Positions 21,397-32,799 of a DNA stretch of 64,000 bases are shown here, piece by piece. The stretch comes from Gentiana macrophylla (Eukaryota > Streptophyta > Magnoliopsida > Gentianales > Gentianaceae). Location: the NCBI GenBank assembly GCA_026214975.1, contig JAOBSW010001218.1, positions 1-64,000 of the forward strand. Direction: 5' to 3'. A program made the translations under genes and the position numbers. Within the stretch, counting starts at the first letter, position 1, and each line of letters starts with the position of its first letter. The notes under the pieces were generated by a model. It worked only from the letters and a program-made list of their open reading frames with translations. It ran no database searches and was not told the origin of the DNA.

Positions 21397-21929
21397 TGTC
21401 AGTAAAATGACTTAAACTCTGCATCTGGTGGAACTAATCTGAAGACTCGGCTGTGTGATGGACAGCTGAGAAGTGTATTCAATTACGTGCATCGGTAGGG
21501 TGGAGTCTCATCGAGGCTTCATCAGCCAGGTGAAAGGTCTGCTGAGTAATCGGAATATAGCAGCGAGGTCCCAAATCTGTTAATTTACATTATGTGACAA
21601 CTATCTGATGTCATTAAAAGGAGGACACGTGTAAGGGTATTTATGGCATATCGGACAAAGATTCTCGACGGATAGGGTTTAGGGATTTGTGCCTATAAAT
21701 ACTGATTGTTGTTACATTATCTCGTGTGTGTCTCGAAATCAGAGCTTCAAAGTGCATAATAATAAATATCTCTTTTACGCCGGGTTTTTTTTTTTTTTAT
21801 CTCTCACTTTGAGAGGGTTTTCCACGTTAAATCATGTTCTTCTTGTTTTTGTTATCTCCTTTGATTATTTGCGTTTGATTGCATCTGTTTTATTTCTTGC
21901 ATCGAAGTTATCTCCATCGGTTTATAACA
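21397..21929 (+). repeat. 5' LTR of the Tork-like element
   Basis: This 533-bp LTR pairs with 31107-31634. TATA-like tataaata is at about 21693-21700. It is followed by tggtatcggagc (21932-21943), the initiator-Met primer-binding site with CAG read as CGG. Confidence 0.92.
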
Positions 21930-22081
21930 AGTGGTATCGGAGCGAGGTTACGAGAAAACAATGCATGCGATCAACTTCGTCTTCACCAAGGCCTTGACAA
22001 GGTGCTAGGATCTCGTGATAAAGTTGTGATCTTTAGCAAGAAAAGATGTCGGCGAAGCGTGAAAATCGATAAATTCTGAGG

Positions 22082-22770
22082 AAGGAGCAGATTTTGGTGC
22101 TGTGGCAAATCAAGATCGTGCCTTTGTTGAAACAAAGCAGGTTTATGGAGTCCTTTATCGACAAACCAAATACAGTGCGGCCAGATTATGCCAATCTGGA
22201 AGAGAAAGCACATTCAACCATCATGTTGTGCTTATATCGATGATTTTATCATTGAGGTTCTTTGAGAAGACACCGCATCCAAGTTGTGGAAGAATCTTGA
22301 AAGCCTGTATATGACCAAGTCACCGACCAACTAGTTGTTCTTTGAAAGCAGAGGTTGTTCATTTTGAAGATGCATGAAAGGAGTCCATTGAGGAACATCT
22401 GGATCAATTGAACACAATATTACTTGATTTAAGGAATATTGATGTTAAAATTGAAGATGAAGATGCGACCCTAATCTGTTGGTGTCATTCATGGCATCAT
22501 ATGAAAACTTTGTGCGGTCTTTCATAGTTGGGAAGGATCTGAGCTTTAGAGGATGTGAGGTCTGTCTTACATGCCAGGAGCTTAGACACAAGGTCTTTGG
22601 GATGACAGACAGTCGGTGATGGGCTAGTAGCTAGCGACAATAGTGGAAAAGGATATGGGCGAAGAAGAAAAAAGAAGTCGAGGGTCCAAAGGTCCTAAGT
22701 CTACTGACGATGTCTGTAATTATTGTAGGAGCGGGGACATTGGAAGTCCAATTGTCCAAGGAAGAAGAAA
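22082..22770 (+). pseudogene. Gag of the Tork-like element, frameshifted
   Basis: Fragments of copia gag occur in changing frames. One is near 22102-22314 (KQVYGVLYRQTKYSA). Another, near 22380, encodes the words that surround 'LDQLNTILLDL' in Tnt1-type gag. A remnant of the zinc knuckle (C-N-Y-C-R-S-G-D-I) lies near 22705-22745, where C-x2-C-x4-H-x4-C is expected but the histidine and last cysteine are out of frame. Gag forms the particle that packages the RNA. Confidence 0.65.
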
Positions 22771-22800
22771 CAGAAGGAAGGCAATTCTGGCACAGTAGCC

Positions 22801-23268
22801 TTGGCTACTGAGCAATCTGATGAGGATTTGGTTCTAGTTGTAGGGGACTCTACACACCATAATGATGTGTGGATACTTGATTCTGGAGCATCCTACCATA
22901 TTTGTCCAAATAGGGAGTGGTTTTCCACTTATGAGCAGATGGATGGTGGTCAAATCTATATGGCCAACATGACAAGGTTTGCAAAGTTGTGGGAATTGGC
23001 TCGGTAAAGTTAAGGGCAGAGGATGGTAAATTGCGTACCTTTGAAAGATGTAAGACATGTGCCACAGATGACCAAGAATTTGGTATCTCTCGATCTCTTT
23101 GGACTGACAAGGGGTTCAATTTCAAGGGTGAAGGTGGGCGGTGAATGTCTTCAAAGATTCGATGGTAGTCCTCAAAGGCATCAAGAGGAACCTTGTATAT
23201 ATTACAAGGATCTAACCTTCAAAGATTCAGTGGTAGTCCTTAGCAGTTCACCAGTCTCAGCAGACTCA
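22801..23268 (+). pseudogene. Protease and GAG-pre-integrase start, Tork-like element
   Basis: The frame 22801-23007 contains W-I-L-D-S-G-A-S-Y-H-I-C-P, the copia aspartic protease active site (D-S-G-A-S). It is followed by W-F-S-T-Y-E-Q-M-D-G-G. A shifted frame from 23023 gives L-K-D-V-R-H-V-P-Q-M-T-K-N-L-V-S-L, the block just after protease. Coding is then cut at 23276 by the hAT insertion and resumes at 28214. Confidence 0.85.
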
Positions 23269-23561
23269 GCTGTGGCTAGGCCTGTAAACGAGCCGAACCC
23301 TACCGAACCCTGGCAGGGTTCGAGCTCGGCTCGGTGTCTTCGAACCATAGGTTCGGCTCGGCTCGAAATTGCCGAGCCTTAGGTTTTCATTATTCGGATC
23401 GGGTTCGGCCTGATATATGGGGAAAAAATCTCGGCTCGATTTGGCTCGAACATGTCGAACCGTTCGAACATGTTCGGCTCGAACTGGGTTTTTAAAAAAA
23501 TCAGAATTTTGTGATACCATTGGTAATTTGGTATCATACCAATATATTATTATGAATTATG

Positions 23562-23587
23562 ATATATATATATATATATATATATAT
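23562..23587. repeat. (AT)n microsatellite in the hAT element
   Basis: About 13 uninterrupted AT dinucleotides lie in the 3' flank of the transposase gene. A shorter run occurs at about 28025-28041. Confidence 0.9.
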
Positions 23588-23589
23588 TG

Positions 23590-24273
23590 ATATCATATTG
23601 GGGAAAATAAAAAAAATAAAAAAATTAACATATGATTCATAAATCACAAGTAGCCAAAAGTGTCCAAGACTCCAAGTCCAAAAATATTGTCCAAATTACA
23701 AAAACCAGTAAACCATACATAATGTTAAAACTTAAAAGTCCAAAGTCCAACATAATACATTAGTTATTACAAACATGCTATCAAATGTTCAAAGAGTCCA
23801 ACTTAAAAGTCCAAAGTCCAAAGATACAAACATGTTATCAAAAGATTAGAGAATCCAAATACCATGTAAACAACATATCATGTTCTCCTTGCCTTTTTTT
23901 TGGCTTTTCTTGGAGTTGCTTGGTGGTTTGATACTGCTAGTGCTAGGAAGGTTAGCTTTGGATTGATTCCTTGTGGATGATGTTGTGTTGACAACCTGAG
24001 AGAGGCTACTTTCTACAACATGTAGTATTGTTTAAGATGTAAACAAGTTAAACAACATACACTAAATGGAATGAATTATGGAAGACATTATTATTACCAA
24101 AACAGAATATTAATTTACCACATACCAGTATCATTAGGATCTTTCATATCATACTCGTTTTCATATTCCAACTCAATAGGATCATCATTCCCCTGAAAAA
24201 AAGAAACAAACATTAATAACTTCACAACATTAGTTAAGAACTTAAAAATTTTAAAAAAACAAATTTAGTGTAT
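23590..24273 (-). other. hAT 3' non-coding region
   Basis: AT-rich sequence follows the end of the transposase ORF. It contains the word family 'aagtccaaagtcc' repeated several times at about 23725-23830. No gene is seen. Confidence 0.6.
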
Positions 24274-26216
24274 TTAGGTATATACCTGATCTTTCAATGA
24301 TCTAATTCCATAAGCTTCCTTTATCCAATCCCCAGCACAAAGTAAAACTTCAACTGTATCCCTTCTCATAGTGGCTCTTCTTTTCTCAATAACTCTTCCA
24401 CCCGCACTAAAAGTAGATTCTGAAGCAACAGTTGTAATTGGGATGGACAAAATATCCCTTGCCATTTTGGATAACACTTTGTATTTCCCCTCATTCCCTT
24501 TCCACCAAGCAAGGGCATCAAAATTGGCAACATTTGGATAACAAGCTTCATCATAATACAGTTCAAGATCTGATTTCTCCTTCCCCTTAGTTTGCATTTT
24601 CATCATAAACTCATCAAACTTTCTTTTACCAACTGTGGAAGAGGGAGGTTGCTTGCAAGTTGCACTATAGGAGGATTCTGGTCCTTTTGCTTTCCCATCA
24701 CCATACAACTTAACATACTCATCAAATAGTTCATTGAATTTACCCAAAACAGAGTTTACTTTCTCCTCATAATCAACAGGGTACATTGATTTAAAAGCAA
24801 CGTTGATCATCTCCTTCTTATATCTAGGATCCAGAATTGAGCCAAAACTAAGCAAAAAATCACACTCATCCCAGTACTTATCATACTTGAAAGCCATTCT
24901 TTCAGCCATTCTTTGCATATGTTTCTTATTAGAGGGATCTAAGTTATCTAACTGCTCATTGATCAATTCCTTAATTCTAGATAACTCTAAAAGCACAGAT
25001 TCTGTTGGATAATTGCTTCGAGAGAAATAAGGTTAGTAACATCCAAAAACACCTCAAGAAAGTCACACACTTCACTAACCTCGCACCAATCATAATCGAA
25101 GGGCAATAGCTCAATGCAAAAGATTCATCATCCTCCCCAAACTTAGTAAAACAACATCGGTACTTATAAGCGATGAGACAACATCACATAAGTAGAATTC
25201 CACCTAGTGTTATTGTCTAATACTAACTTATTCGGAGGCAACTTCAAATTCATCCTATGTTCATTGAAAGATGAAAGTCTATTTTACGAGCCAAGCAGTA
25301 TTTCACTCCATCTCTAACCTTTTGGTGACTTTCTCAATCTCTTTCAAACCGTCCACAACCAACAGATTAATGATGTGTGCACAACATCTAACATGAAAAA
25401 GTTTACCACCCAACACAAGATTTGACAACAAAGCATAATCCTTTTTTAGAATAGAAATACACACATCATTTGCAGAAGCATTGTCAACTGTCATAGAAGC
25501 AACTTTCTCACTAATTCCAAAAAGATTACAAACCCTATGTACTTCTTTAGCCAATGCAGCTCCATTATGAGGTGGAGGTACATTGACAAAAGAAAGTACC
25601 CTCTTCTGCAAATACCAATTTCTATCAATGTAATGGACTGTAATCACCATGTAGCCTATCCTCTGCACCCCAGACCACCAACAATCAGTAGTTAAACCAA
25701 CTCTGTTCACTTTCCCCAAAATCCCCTTCATCTTTTCCTTTTCAGTTTCATACACATTGAAGCACTCTTTTCTAACATTGTACCTAGTGATTTTCCTATA
25801 GTATGGAGTATAGGATTTCAAGAACTCATTAAACACCTTATGCTCAACAATACTAAAAGGGTACTCATGAGCTAAAACCATATGTGCAGCTAGCAATTTA
25901 ACTTTCTCAAAATTAAAGGTAAAAGTACCTATAACTTTCACCTTCTGATAGGCCCTTGAGTTGAGTTTGAATGCAATGGGAACCATCAACAGCAGCCTCT
26001 TTCAGTTTCAGTGGTTTGGCAAAATATGTCTCTCTGAATGGACAAGAATTCTTCAAGTGCCTCATAAGATGGCTTGTAGTCCCACGGATGATGGGATAGT
26101 ATTTTCTTGCAATGCTTGCATCTGTTCTTTCTAACACCACCAGAGTCGTCATTTGGATCCATATGATCCCAAACTATGAGATCTTGCTCCTTGATCAACA
26201 GATACACTATCTTCAT
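24274..26216 (-). pseudogene. hAT transposase (BED finger, RICESLEEPER-like), frameshifted
   Basis: Minus-strand order is as follows. The BED finger at 25913-26216 has W-D-H-M, C-K-H-C and H-L-M-R-H-L-K-N-S-C across two frames. The RNase H-like core at 25303-25989 has L-T-T-D-C-W-W-S-G, GYMVITVHYIDRNW, V-D-N-A-S-A-N-D and H-V-R-C-C-A-H-I-I-N-L. A broken link at about 25020-25300 still shows N-T-R-W-N-S-T-Y. The C-terminal dimerisation domain at 24274-24996 has W-W-K-G-N-E-G-K-Y, L-S-K-M-A-R-D-I-L and V-A-S-E-S-T-F-S. In hAT enzymes the acids in TDCW, VDNAS and the SE pair make the active site, and all are present. The pieces add up to roughly 650 residues, normal for the family. At least three frameshifts make it inactive as read. 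Confidence 0.9.
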
Positions 26217-28044
26217 TAACTCCCTCTCCTCGGTCCCCCGAAGCGTAATCGAGTTTCCATCTTTGTCAGTTCTAAATCCTCATCCCCCATTATTTCAATA
26301 TCAACATCATTATTCGGAATCGGAGGGGTATTCCGAAGAATCAACAAAAGAATGATTCATCATCACTTTTTCAAACAAATGAAACAACAAACAAAAAAAA
26401 GCAAACTTGAATCTGACCTTCAATCGAATATTGGGGGTTTGGATTTAGATTTCCTGACATTGGACGATTCTTTGAATCAAATTTCTAACACACTAACACC
26501 AATTCTTGATTCTTGAATCAAATTTCTAACAAACATGAACACCACCGGCAGTCAAAAGGAAGCCGACAGCCAAATAGTGATGATGCTTCAATGTGCCAAC
26601 TCTTCAAATGTGTTCTACTTCTAACTTAGCTTCTACGTCCAATATATTCAACTTCTGCACTCACAAACCAGCTAAATAGTGTAAGTAAAAGAAATTTCAA
26701 GTCCATATAAACATGCTAAACATGCCATCACAGGGCTGATTACACCTAGAGCTGAACACTCAGCTAATCCCCAAGTATGATAGTCAAAATAAGGGCTATA
26801 CAAGTTCAGCAAATCAACAAAAAATAAGCCTAATACAAAATGTTTAATGCTGCAAATGCAGTAACAGATCCAATATAGGATGTTCACAACAGCAGGATGA
26901 AATCTCAGCCAAGATACAAGTGCAGGCACCAAGCTTATGCAAGGAATTCAGCCAGAGCAAGGTATGGACAAAGGCAGTGGCGCAGACTTATGCAAACACA
27001 ACAAATGAAGCAGGTTTGGTGCACAAGAAGGTTCAGTAAGGTGTTTCAAAGTGCAGGTTCAATGCAACAGGGTTATGTGCACAACAAAGTACAATGTGCT
27101 GCAAAGTGCTGGTGCAACAGAGTGTAAATGTGAAAGGCAACATAGCAGTGTATGTGTATATGATCAAGGAAGCACAGATAAAAACAGACTGAATCAGTGA
27201 ATTAATTCACTAATTCAGCACAAAAACAGGGAATAAAATAAGGATAGAGACAAACCTTAATTCTTGACTAATCTTGCAGTCTATGGACTGACCTTAGACT
27301 TATGTATATTAGACCTATTGTCCACCCTTGGACCACACTTCTTCCCGAAATAATTCGGTCTAATACAACACACAGTCAACCACGGTTCATAAACAAACAA
27401 ATTATCAAGATTAAAGGTACAAACCTTAATTTAGAACTTAAGCCACGCGAAAAAGTCTAAATTAAGGAGCGTGACACTTACACACTAGTAAGCAGGAACA
27501 CTGAAAAAGTCTAAATTAAGGAACATGACACTTTCACCTGATACATCAAACATCATCAGACTATCAGTTAGAAGAATGCATAGAAGAGCGTCTGACATGT
27601 CACCCATCCTGCACCAACATGCCTACCATTCCAACAAAATGTTAACATGAAAGCTACGAGTGGGTTCCGGTTCGATAATCGAAAGCAATATAAGGAAAAC
27701 AAACAAATCATGCCATTGATTCATACTGTTTGGCTCACAAATCGGTGACTTTCTCGAAAAAGTCCTGCAGGTGCTAGCCTACTATTGCTCGGTCGGACTC
27801 GGTTGATGAATCTACGGTTGGAGGTTTGAGGTTGAGGGATGGAGGGACTAGGGAGTAGGGAGGAATGAGGAGTGAGGACGAGGAGGAATCAATTCAATGG
27901 CATCACCACTCACCAGAGAGGTAGAGACGGCTCAGATCGGGGAGAGATGAGAAACGGCAGAGGAGTAGAAAAGGGGATTAGGGTTTTTTTAAGATGAAAA
28001 TTGACTGAGACTCGATGCCTAAATATGTATATATATATATGAAT
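26217..28044 (-). other. hAT 5' non-coding region
   Basis: About 1.8 kb precedes the transposase frame. From about 26690 to 27480 it is rich in caggttcagt/gtgcaac words and shows no domain in any frame. Near 27230-27540 a phrase around aaagtctaaattaaggagc/aac is repeated. It may hold the promoter, a leader and an intron. No conserved protein is recognised. Confidence 0.5.
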
Positions 28045-28205
28045 GATCCGAGCCGAACATGTTCGAACATGTTCGGCTCGACCACCGAATAATTGATTTG
28101 AAAGGCTCGGCTCGAATTTTGAACCCACGAACCGAGCCCGAATCGAGTTTTTTCGAGCCGAATACTCCGAATCGAATCGAATACTTAGGTTCATTTACAG
28201 CCCTA

Positions 28206-29160
28206 GCTGTGGCACATGAGACTAGGTCACATGGGTGAAAGGGGTATGCAGATTCTTTCTTCAGCAAATTTTCTTGGGGGATATAAGGTCAAGAATTTGG
28301 ACTTTTGTGAACATTGTGTGTTTGGGAAATTGCATAGAAGTAAGTTCTCAGTAAGGTTGCACAACACAAAGGCATCACTTGATTATATCCATTCAGATCT
28401 TTGGGGTCCATCAAAAGTTGAGTCATTGGGTGGTCACAGATATTTTGTGTCATTCATAGATGACTATTCAAGGATGACTTGGGTGGTGATGATGAAGAAC
28501 AAAAGTGATGCATTCAGTAACTTCAAGCAGTGGAAGGCCTTAGTGGAGAATCAGTTAGGCAAGAAAATCAAGCAGTGGAAGGCCCTAGTAATGCGCACGC
28601 ATTCCCGTACAGATAATGGTCTGGAATTCTACTGGACGGATTTTGATTCATTTTGTGCAGCTGAGGGTATTTCCAGACATCATACTGTAAGGAATACACC
28701 TCAGCAGAATGGTGTGGCTGAAAGGATGAATCAAACTCTACTGGAGAGGGCAAGTTGTGTTCTTTCTCAAGCTGGTTTATCAAGGAGATTTTGGGTAGAG
28801 GCTGTAAAACAGCTTGCTACTTAATCAACAGGAGTCCTCACACATGGATCAATCTCAAGACACCAATTGAGATGTGGTCGCAAGCTTTGTTGACTACTCG
28901 ATTCTAAGGGTTTTTGGGAGTCTGACTTACTATCATGTTAGTGAAGGAAGTTGGAGCCTAGAGCCAAGAAGGGAGTGTTTGTGGGGTATGGTGATGGAGT
29001 GAAGGGATATAGAATTTGGTCATCAGCAGAGTCCAGAGTAATTCTCAGCAGGGATGTTGTGTTTGATGAAAATTCTACGTTAAATTCATCAGTGGGGAGG
29101 TCTACTGAATTTGAAGCCAGTGCCGAATCTGATAGTGTTGAGAAACAGGCGGAGCTTTAG
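28206..29160 (+). pseudogene. Integrase of the Tork-like element
   Basis: The segment begins within L-W-H-M-R-L-G-H-M-G (zinc-finger histidines). It continues with C-E-H-C-V-F-G-K, I-H-S-D-L-W-G-P and F-I-D-D-Y-S-R, then R-T-D-N-G-L-E-F and N-T-P-Q-Q-N-G-V-A-E-R-M-N, so the D, D and E catalytic residues are present. A small oddity is that KQWKAL is encoded twice (about 28526-28545 and 28569-28588), a short local duplication before the second aspartate. The ORF ends at 28824. The C-terminal part G-Y-G-D-G-V-K-G-Y-R-I-W is at 28951-29160 after a frameshift. Confidence 0.9.
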
Positions 29161-29437
29161 GTGGAGTCTACTGATATGCAACAATCAGTGGATCCAAATC
29201 AACATTATACTGATCTGGATAATGAACCAGAATCTGATCCAAGCCGACCCTCGAGACCTCAGTAGGGCATCATACAAACATTAATCAGCAGAGTCTAGCT
29301 GCCAGCAGGCCTATAAGATCTAATGTTGGGATACCTACAAGGAGATATGGGTATGATGATTTGGCTGGATATGTGCACTCCAAGTTGCAGAAGAGGTAGA
29401 GGTTGCTGAACCTACTACTTACAGGGGAAGCGATGAC

Positions 29438-30232
29438 ATGTGCGAAGCATCTCAGTGGCATGCAGCCATGGGAGATGAAATGGAGTCATTGTTGAAGAAT
29501 CAGACTTGGGAATTGGTCAAACAGCCTACTGACAAGGGAGTTGTGACTTGTAAATGGATTTTCAAGAAAAATGAAGGAATAACTAAGGCAGAAGGGGTCA
29601 AGTATAAGGCACGTTTGGTTGCAAGAGGATTCAGTCAAAGGGAAGGGGTTGACTTTGATGAAATATTTTCACCAGTGGTCAGACACACTTCAATCAGGGT
29701 GTTACTAGCAATGGTGGCACAGCAGGATCTAGAACTTGAGCAATTAGATGTGAAGACTGCTTTTCTACATGGTGAGGTGGACAAGGAGATATACATGACA
29801 CAGCCTAAGGGTTTTCAAGTTCATGGCAAGGAAAATTATGTTTGCACGTTGAAGAAATCATTGTATGGTTTGAAGCAAGCTTCAAGGCAGTGGTATAAAA
29901 GGTTTGACAGTTTTATGCTTCAGCAGGGTTACAACAGAAGTCCATATGGATTATTGTGTTTACTACTGATCTATTTGAAAGATGGATCATATATCTATCT
30001 TGTCATGTATGTGGATGACATGCTGATAGCTGCAGCAAGGAAGTCTGATGTTCAAAATCTGAAGAACCTTCTTAGTGCTGAATTTGAAATGAAGGATTTG
30101 GGTGCAGCCAAGAAAATCTTGGGGATGGAGATCTGGAGAAATAGAAGTCAGAAGAAATTGTTCTTGTCTCAAACAGGTTATGTGCGAGAAGATATTGGCC
30201 AAGTTTGGTATGTCTCATTGCAAAACCAATAG
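29438..30232 (+). CDS. Reverse transcriptase of the Tork-like element
   Basis: One open frame of about 260 codons covers the copia RT domain: W-H-A-A-M-G-D-E-M, TWELVKQP, CKWIFKKNEG, Y-K-A-R-L-V-A-R-G-F, Q-L-D-V-K-T-A-F-L-H-G, K-S-L-Y-G-L-K-Q and the catalytic Y-V-D-D-M-L-I-A. It ends at a stop at 30230-30232 inside the K-T-N motif region, near the usual RT end. This is the best-preserved copia RT in the window. It copies element RNA to DNA. Confidence 0.93.
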   Translation: MCEASQWHAAMGDEMESLLKNQTWELVKQPTDKGVVTCKWIFKKNEGITKAEGVKYKARLVARGFSQREGVDFDEIFSPVVRHTSIRVLLAMVAQQDLELEQLDVKTAFLHGEVDKEIYMTQPKGFQVHGKENYVCTLKKSLYGLKQASRQWYKRFDSFMLQQGYNRSPYGLLCLLLIYLKDGSYIYLVMYVDDMLIAAARKSDVQNLKNLLSAEFEMKDLGAAKKILGMEIWRNRSQKKLFLSQTGYVREDIGQVWYVSLQNQ

Positions 30233-30990
30233 ATACTCTATGGCATCAAATGTTCATTTGTCTCATTTATGCTTCACGATCACCAAGAGAAGGAATATAT
30301 GTCAAAGTTCCCTATGCTAGTGCGGTTGGCGATCGATGTATGCCATGGTATGCACTAGGCCCGATTTGGCTCAGGCGATCCGTGTTGTCGGCAGGTTTAT
30401 GGCTCAACTGGAAAGGAACACTTTGGAAAGTCTGTTAAAAGGATATTCAGTACACGAGAGGTGCGGTGATATTGGTCTCATTTATGGAGGTGATATTTGG
30501 TGCAGTCACAAGCTCACCGTGATCTTGATTATGCAGTGATGTTGATGATGAAAATCAATGATTGGTTATGTGTTTACATTGGGAAATGCGGTGGTCACCG
30601 GAAAGCTAATCTTCAGGCTCTGATAGCATTATCAACCATCAAGCGAGAATACATGGCTCTTCAAGAAGCGACTAAGGAGGGCATCCGGTTGAAGGGCTAG
30701 TCGGTGATTTGGGGTTGCATCAGATCAGTGAAATATATTGTGATGACTAAGTGCAATATGTTTAGCCAAGGATCAGTTCATCATGAGAGAACCAAGCATA
30801 TTGATGTCGGTATCATTTCTTGAGGAATGAGAAGAGGGTTGTGGTGAAGAAGATTGGCACAAAGGAGAATCCTGGCGATATGTTCACTAAACCGATTCAA
30901 GAGAGTAAGTTCGGCTTTGCCTGGACTTACCGAATATTTGAGCTTATAATCTGTTTGGAAACTCTACCGAGGCGGATCGGTGGAGTGGAT
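30233..30990 (+). pseudogene. RNase H of the Tork-like element, frameshifted
   Basis: Fragments in alternating frames hold T-R-P-D-L-A-Q-A-I, A-L-S-T-I-K-R-E-Y-M-A, E-A-T-K-E-G and, near 30785-30900, E-R-T-K-H-I-D-V then K-E-N-P-G-D-M-F-T-K-P-I. This is the normal copia RNase H order. Several one-base shifts are needed. Confidence 0.85.
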
Positions 30991-31106
30991 CTTTGTGGAG
31001 ATAGTCTGGTACAAGTGCATCTGGCATTGACGAATGCATCTCGTACAAGTACATCTGGTTATGCAATCTGTTTGACTCTAGGGAGAGTGAAATCAAGGTG
31101 GAGATT

Positions 31107-31634
31107 TGTCAGTAAAGTGACTTAAACTCTACATCTGGTGGAACTAATCCGAAGACTCAGCTGTGTGATGGACATCTGAGAAGTGTATTCAATTCTGTAC
31201 ATCAGTAGGGTGGAGTCTCATCGAGGCTTCATCCGCCAGGTGAAAAAGGTCTTTGAAATCTTTGGAATCTGATAGGTCCCACATCTATTAATTTTTGTTA
31301 TGTGACAGCTATACAGTGTCATTAAAAAGAGGACACGTATAAGGGTATTTATGGCATATCAAACAAAGATTCCCTGACGGCTAGGGTTTAGGGATTTGTG
31401 CCTATAAATACAGTTGTTGTTACATTGTATGTGTGTGTGAAATCTGTAACTCAGTGCATAATAATAAATATCTCTTTTCTGCCCGTGGTTTTTTTATCTC
31501 TCTCACTTTGAGAGGGGTTTTCCACGTTAAATCTATGTTCTTCTTGTTTTCTGTTATCTCCTTTGATTATTTGCGTTTGATTGCATCTGTTTCGATTTCT
31601 TGCATCTGAAGTTATCTCCATCAGTTTTATAACA
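31107..31634 (+). repeat. 3' LTR of the Tork-like element
   Basis: This 528-bp LTR pairs with 21397-21929. It is preceded by the purine tract aaggtggagatt and followed by TSD cccac. Confidence 0.92.
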
Positions 31635-31639
31635 CCCAC

Positions 31640-32706
31640 CCTTCGGTTTCCACCAACCTCAGAATACTCCACAACATCATCAGAATTACTACCAGGTATA
31701 CTATCCTTATCGTCGAGCCGCAAGTGAATCCAATTTACCTCAACAACCCTAGTACCAAAGAATGAGATACCTTATGGATACCCTCTAGTTTATCCATAAG
31801 CCCCACCAGATTAGACCGGCACTTGAGCAAGCACCACCGGTTGACCGGTATATCTGAGATTAGGAGGAGGAAGCAGGTTCAAGACTTCTTCAGAATGTGG
31901 AACATTCTAAGGGTGAATAATGGTGAGGAGCTTTGAGAAGGCTTGTAGGAACATCAATGTTCCTGAGACAGAGATGGCACAATTAGCGGTTGGTTTTCTT
32001 TTGGGTTCGCCTGAAGCATGGATAGATGCGATAGAGAGCAGCAATGGTAAGATAACAGACTGGGAAGCTTTCAAAGCTATGTTTTTCAATGAGTACTTCC
32101 CGGCAACAGTACAAGCGGATAAGGTGAGTCAGTTTCTGAAACTTAAGCAGGGTGTTCATTTGACGGTATCTCAGTATACCAACAAATTTAATGAGTTAGG
32201 AAGGTTTTATCCCGAGCTCATGAAAGTGGAAGAAAGGAAGATGGCACTGTATAAAGAAGGACTAGCACATGAGATACAGTCAAGTATGCTGGGTTTTACA
32301 GCGAAGAATATGGCAGAGTTATTGAATAAAGCTTTAGAGGTTGAGACCTTCAGGAAGAAGGCCACAGTTGTCATTGGGAACAAGAGGAGTTTTGGGACTA
32401 GTCAAGGCAATTACCGAGGAGCACCGCAACAGAACGTCAAGAAGATAACAGCTCCTACGGCAACTAAGGCCCCAAACAGTGCACCACGTTGCCCTAAGTG
32501 CAACAGGAATCATTCAGGCGAGTGCAGACAGAATACGAATGGTTGATACATTTGCGGAGAGCCAGGACAATTTTCTATAGCGTGTCCAAACAGAGGAAAC
32601 AAAGGCAGTTCGAGTCAAGGAAGCGGGAGAAGCGGCCCAAGCCGACCGGTTCGTGTTTTTGCGGTTGATGCTAGAGATGCAGAACCAGAGGATGACGTTA
32701 TCTCAG
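31640..32706 (+). pseudogene. Gag core and zinc knuckle of the Tekay-like element
   Basis: Gag resumes here after the copia insertion. The frame 31920-32546 includes A-V-G-F-L-L-G-S-P-E-A-W, F-N-E-Y-F-P-A-T-V, FLKLKQGVHLTVSQYTNKF and EERKMALYKEGLAHEIQSSM, the retrotransposon gag domain of gypsy elements. Then C-P-K-C-N-R-N-H-S-G-E-C is a first knuckle-like motif. After an in-frame TGA at 32545-32547, Y-I-C-G-E-P-G-Q-F-S-I-A-C-P is the CCHC knuckle with H replaced by Q. The frame runs on to I-S-G at 32706, where a GT-AG intron-like segment starts. Confidence 0.88.
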
Positions 32707-32799
32707 GTACCGTGTTGTTGTTTTTAATTTATTGAAGTATTTTTATAGCACGTTTACTCATGCTGTAATTGTATTTAAATGAATGAATATGCATCTTAG
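32707..32799 (+). other. Intron-like GT-AG segment between gag and protease
   Basis: The 93-bp AT-rich segment starts gtaccgtg and ends catcttag. Joining 32706 to 32800 gives codons I-S-G-T-I-M in the exact frame of the downstream protease ORF. Read through, the segment contains stops. A branch-like ctcat lies at about 32756-32760. An alternative is a small insertion flanked by the repeat aggtac. Confidence 0.5.

Larger units (their letters stand above)
23277..28205 (-). mobile_element. Complete hAT transposon with terminal inverted repeats and 8-bp TSD
   Basis: The ends are taggcctgtaaacga on the left and, reversed, tagggctgtaaatga on the right. TSD gctgtggc is exact at 23269-23276 and 28206-28213. 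Subterminal regions are crowded with gttcggctcg and gaacatgttcg words in both orientations (about 23290-23490 and 28045-28190), as in hAT elements where they serve as transposase sites. A frameshifted transposase with BED finger reads on the minus strand. Removing the element restores the copia reading L-W-H-M-R-L-G-H. The length of 4.9 kb fits an originally autonomous element. Confidence 0.95.
21397..31634 (+). mobile_element. Tork/Tnt1-like Ty1/copia element split by a hAT transposon
   Basis: LTRs 21397-21929 and 31107-31634 start TGTCAGTAA and end TATAACA. TSD cccac lies at 21392-21396 and 31635-31639. Without the 4.9-kb hAT insertion, the element is about 5.3 kb, normal for Tork/Tnt1. Order on the + strand is primer-binding site, gag, protease, integrase, reverse transcriptase, RNase H, and a purine tract (aaggtggagatt) before the 3' LTR. 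All domains are recognisable, with several frameshifts in gag and RNase H. Confidence 0.94.

Noticed and set aside
26672..27127. Possible host exon in the hAT 5' region
   Set aside because: The open frames are short, low complexity and match no domain. They are more likely leader or filler DNA.
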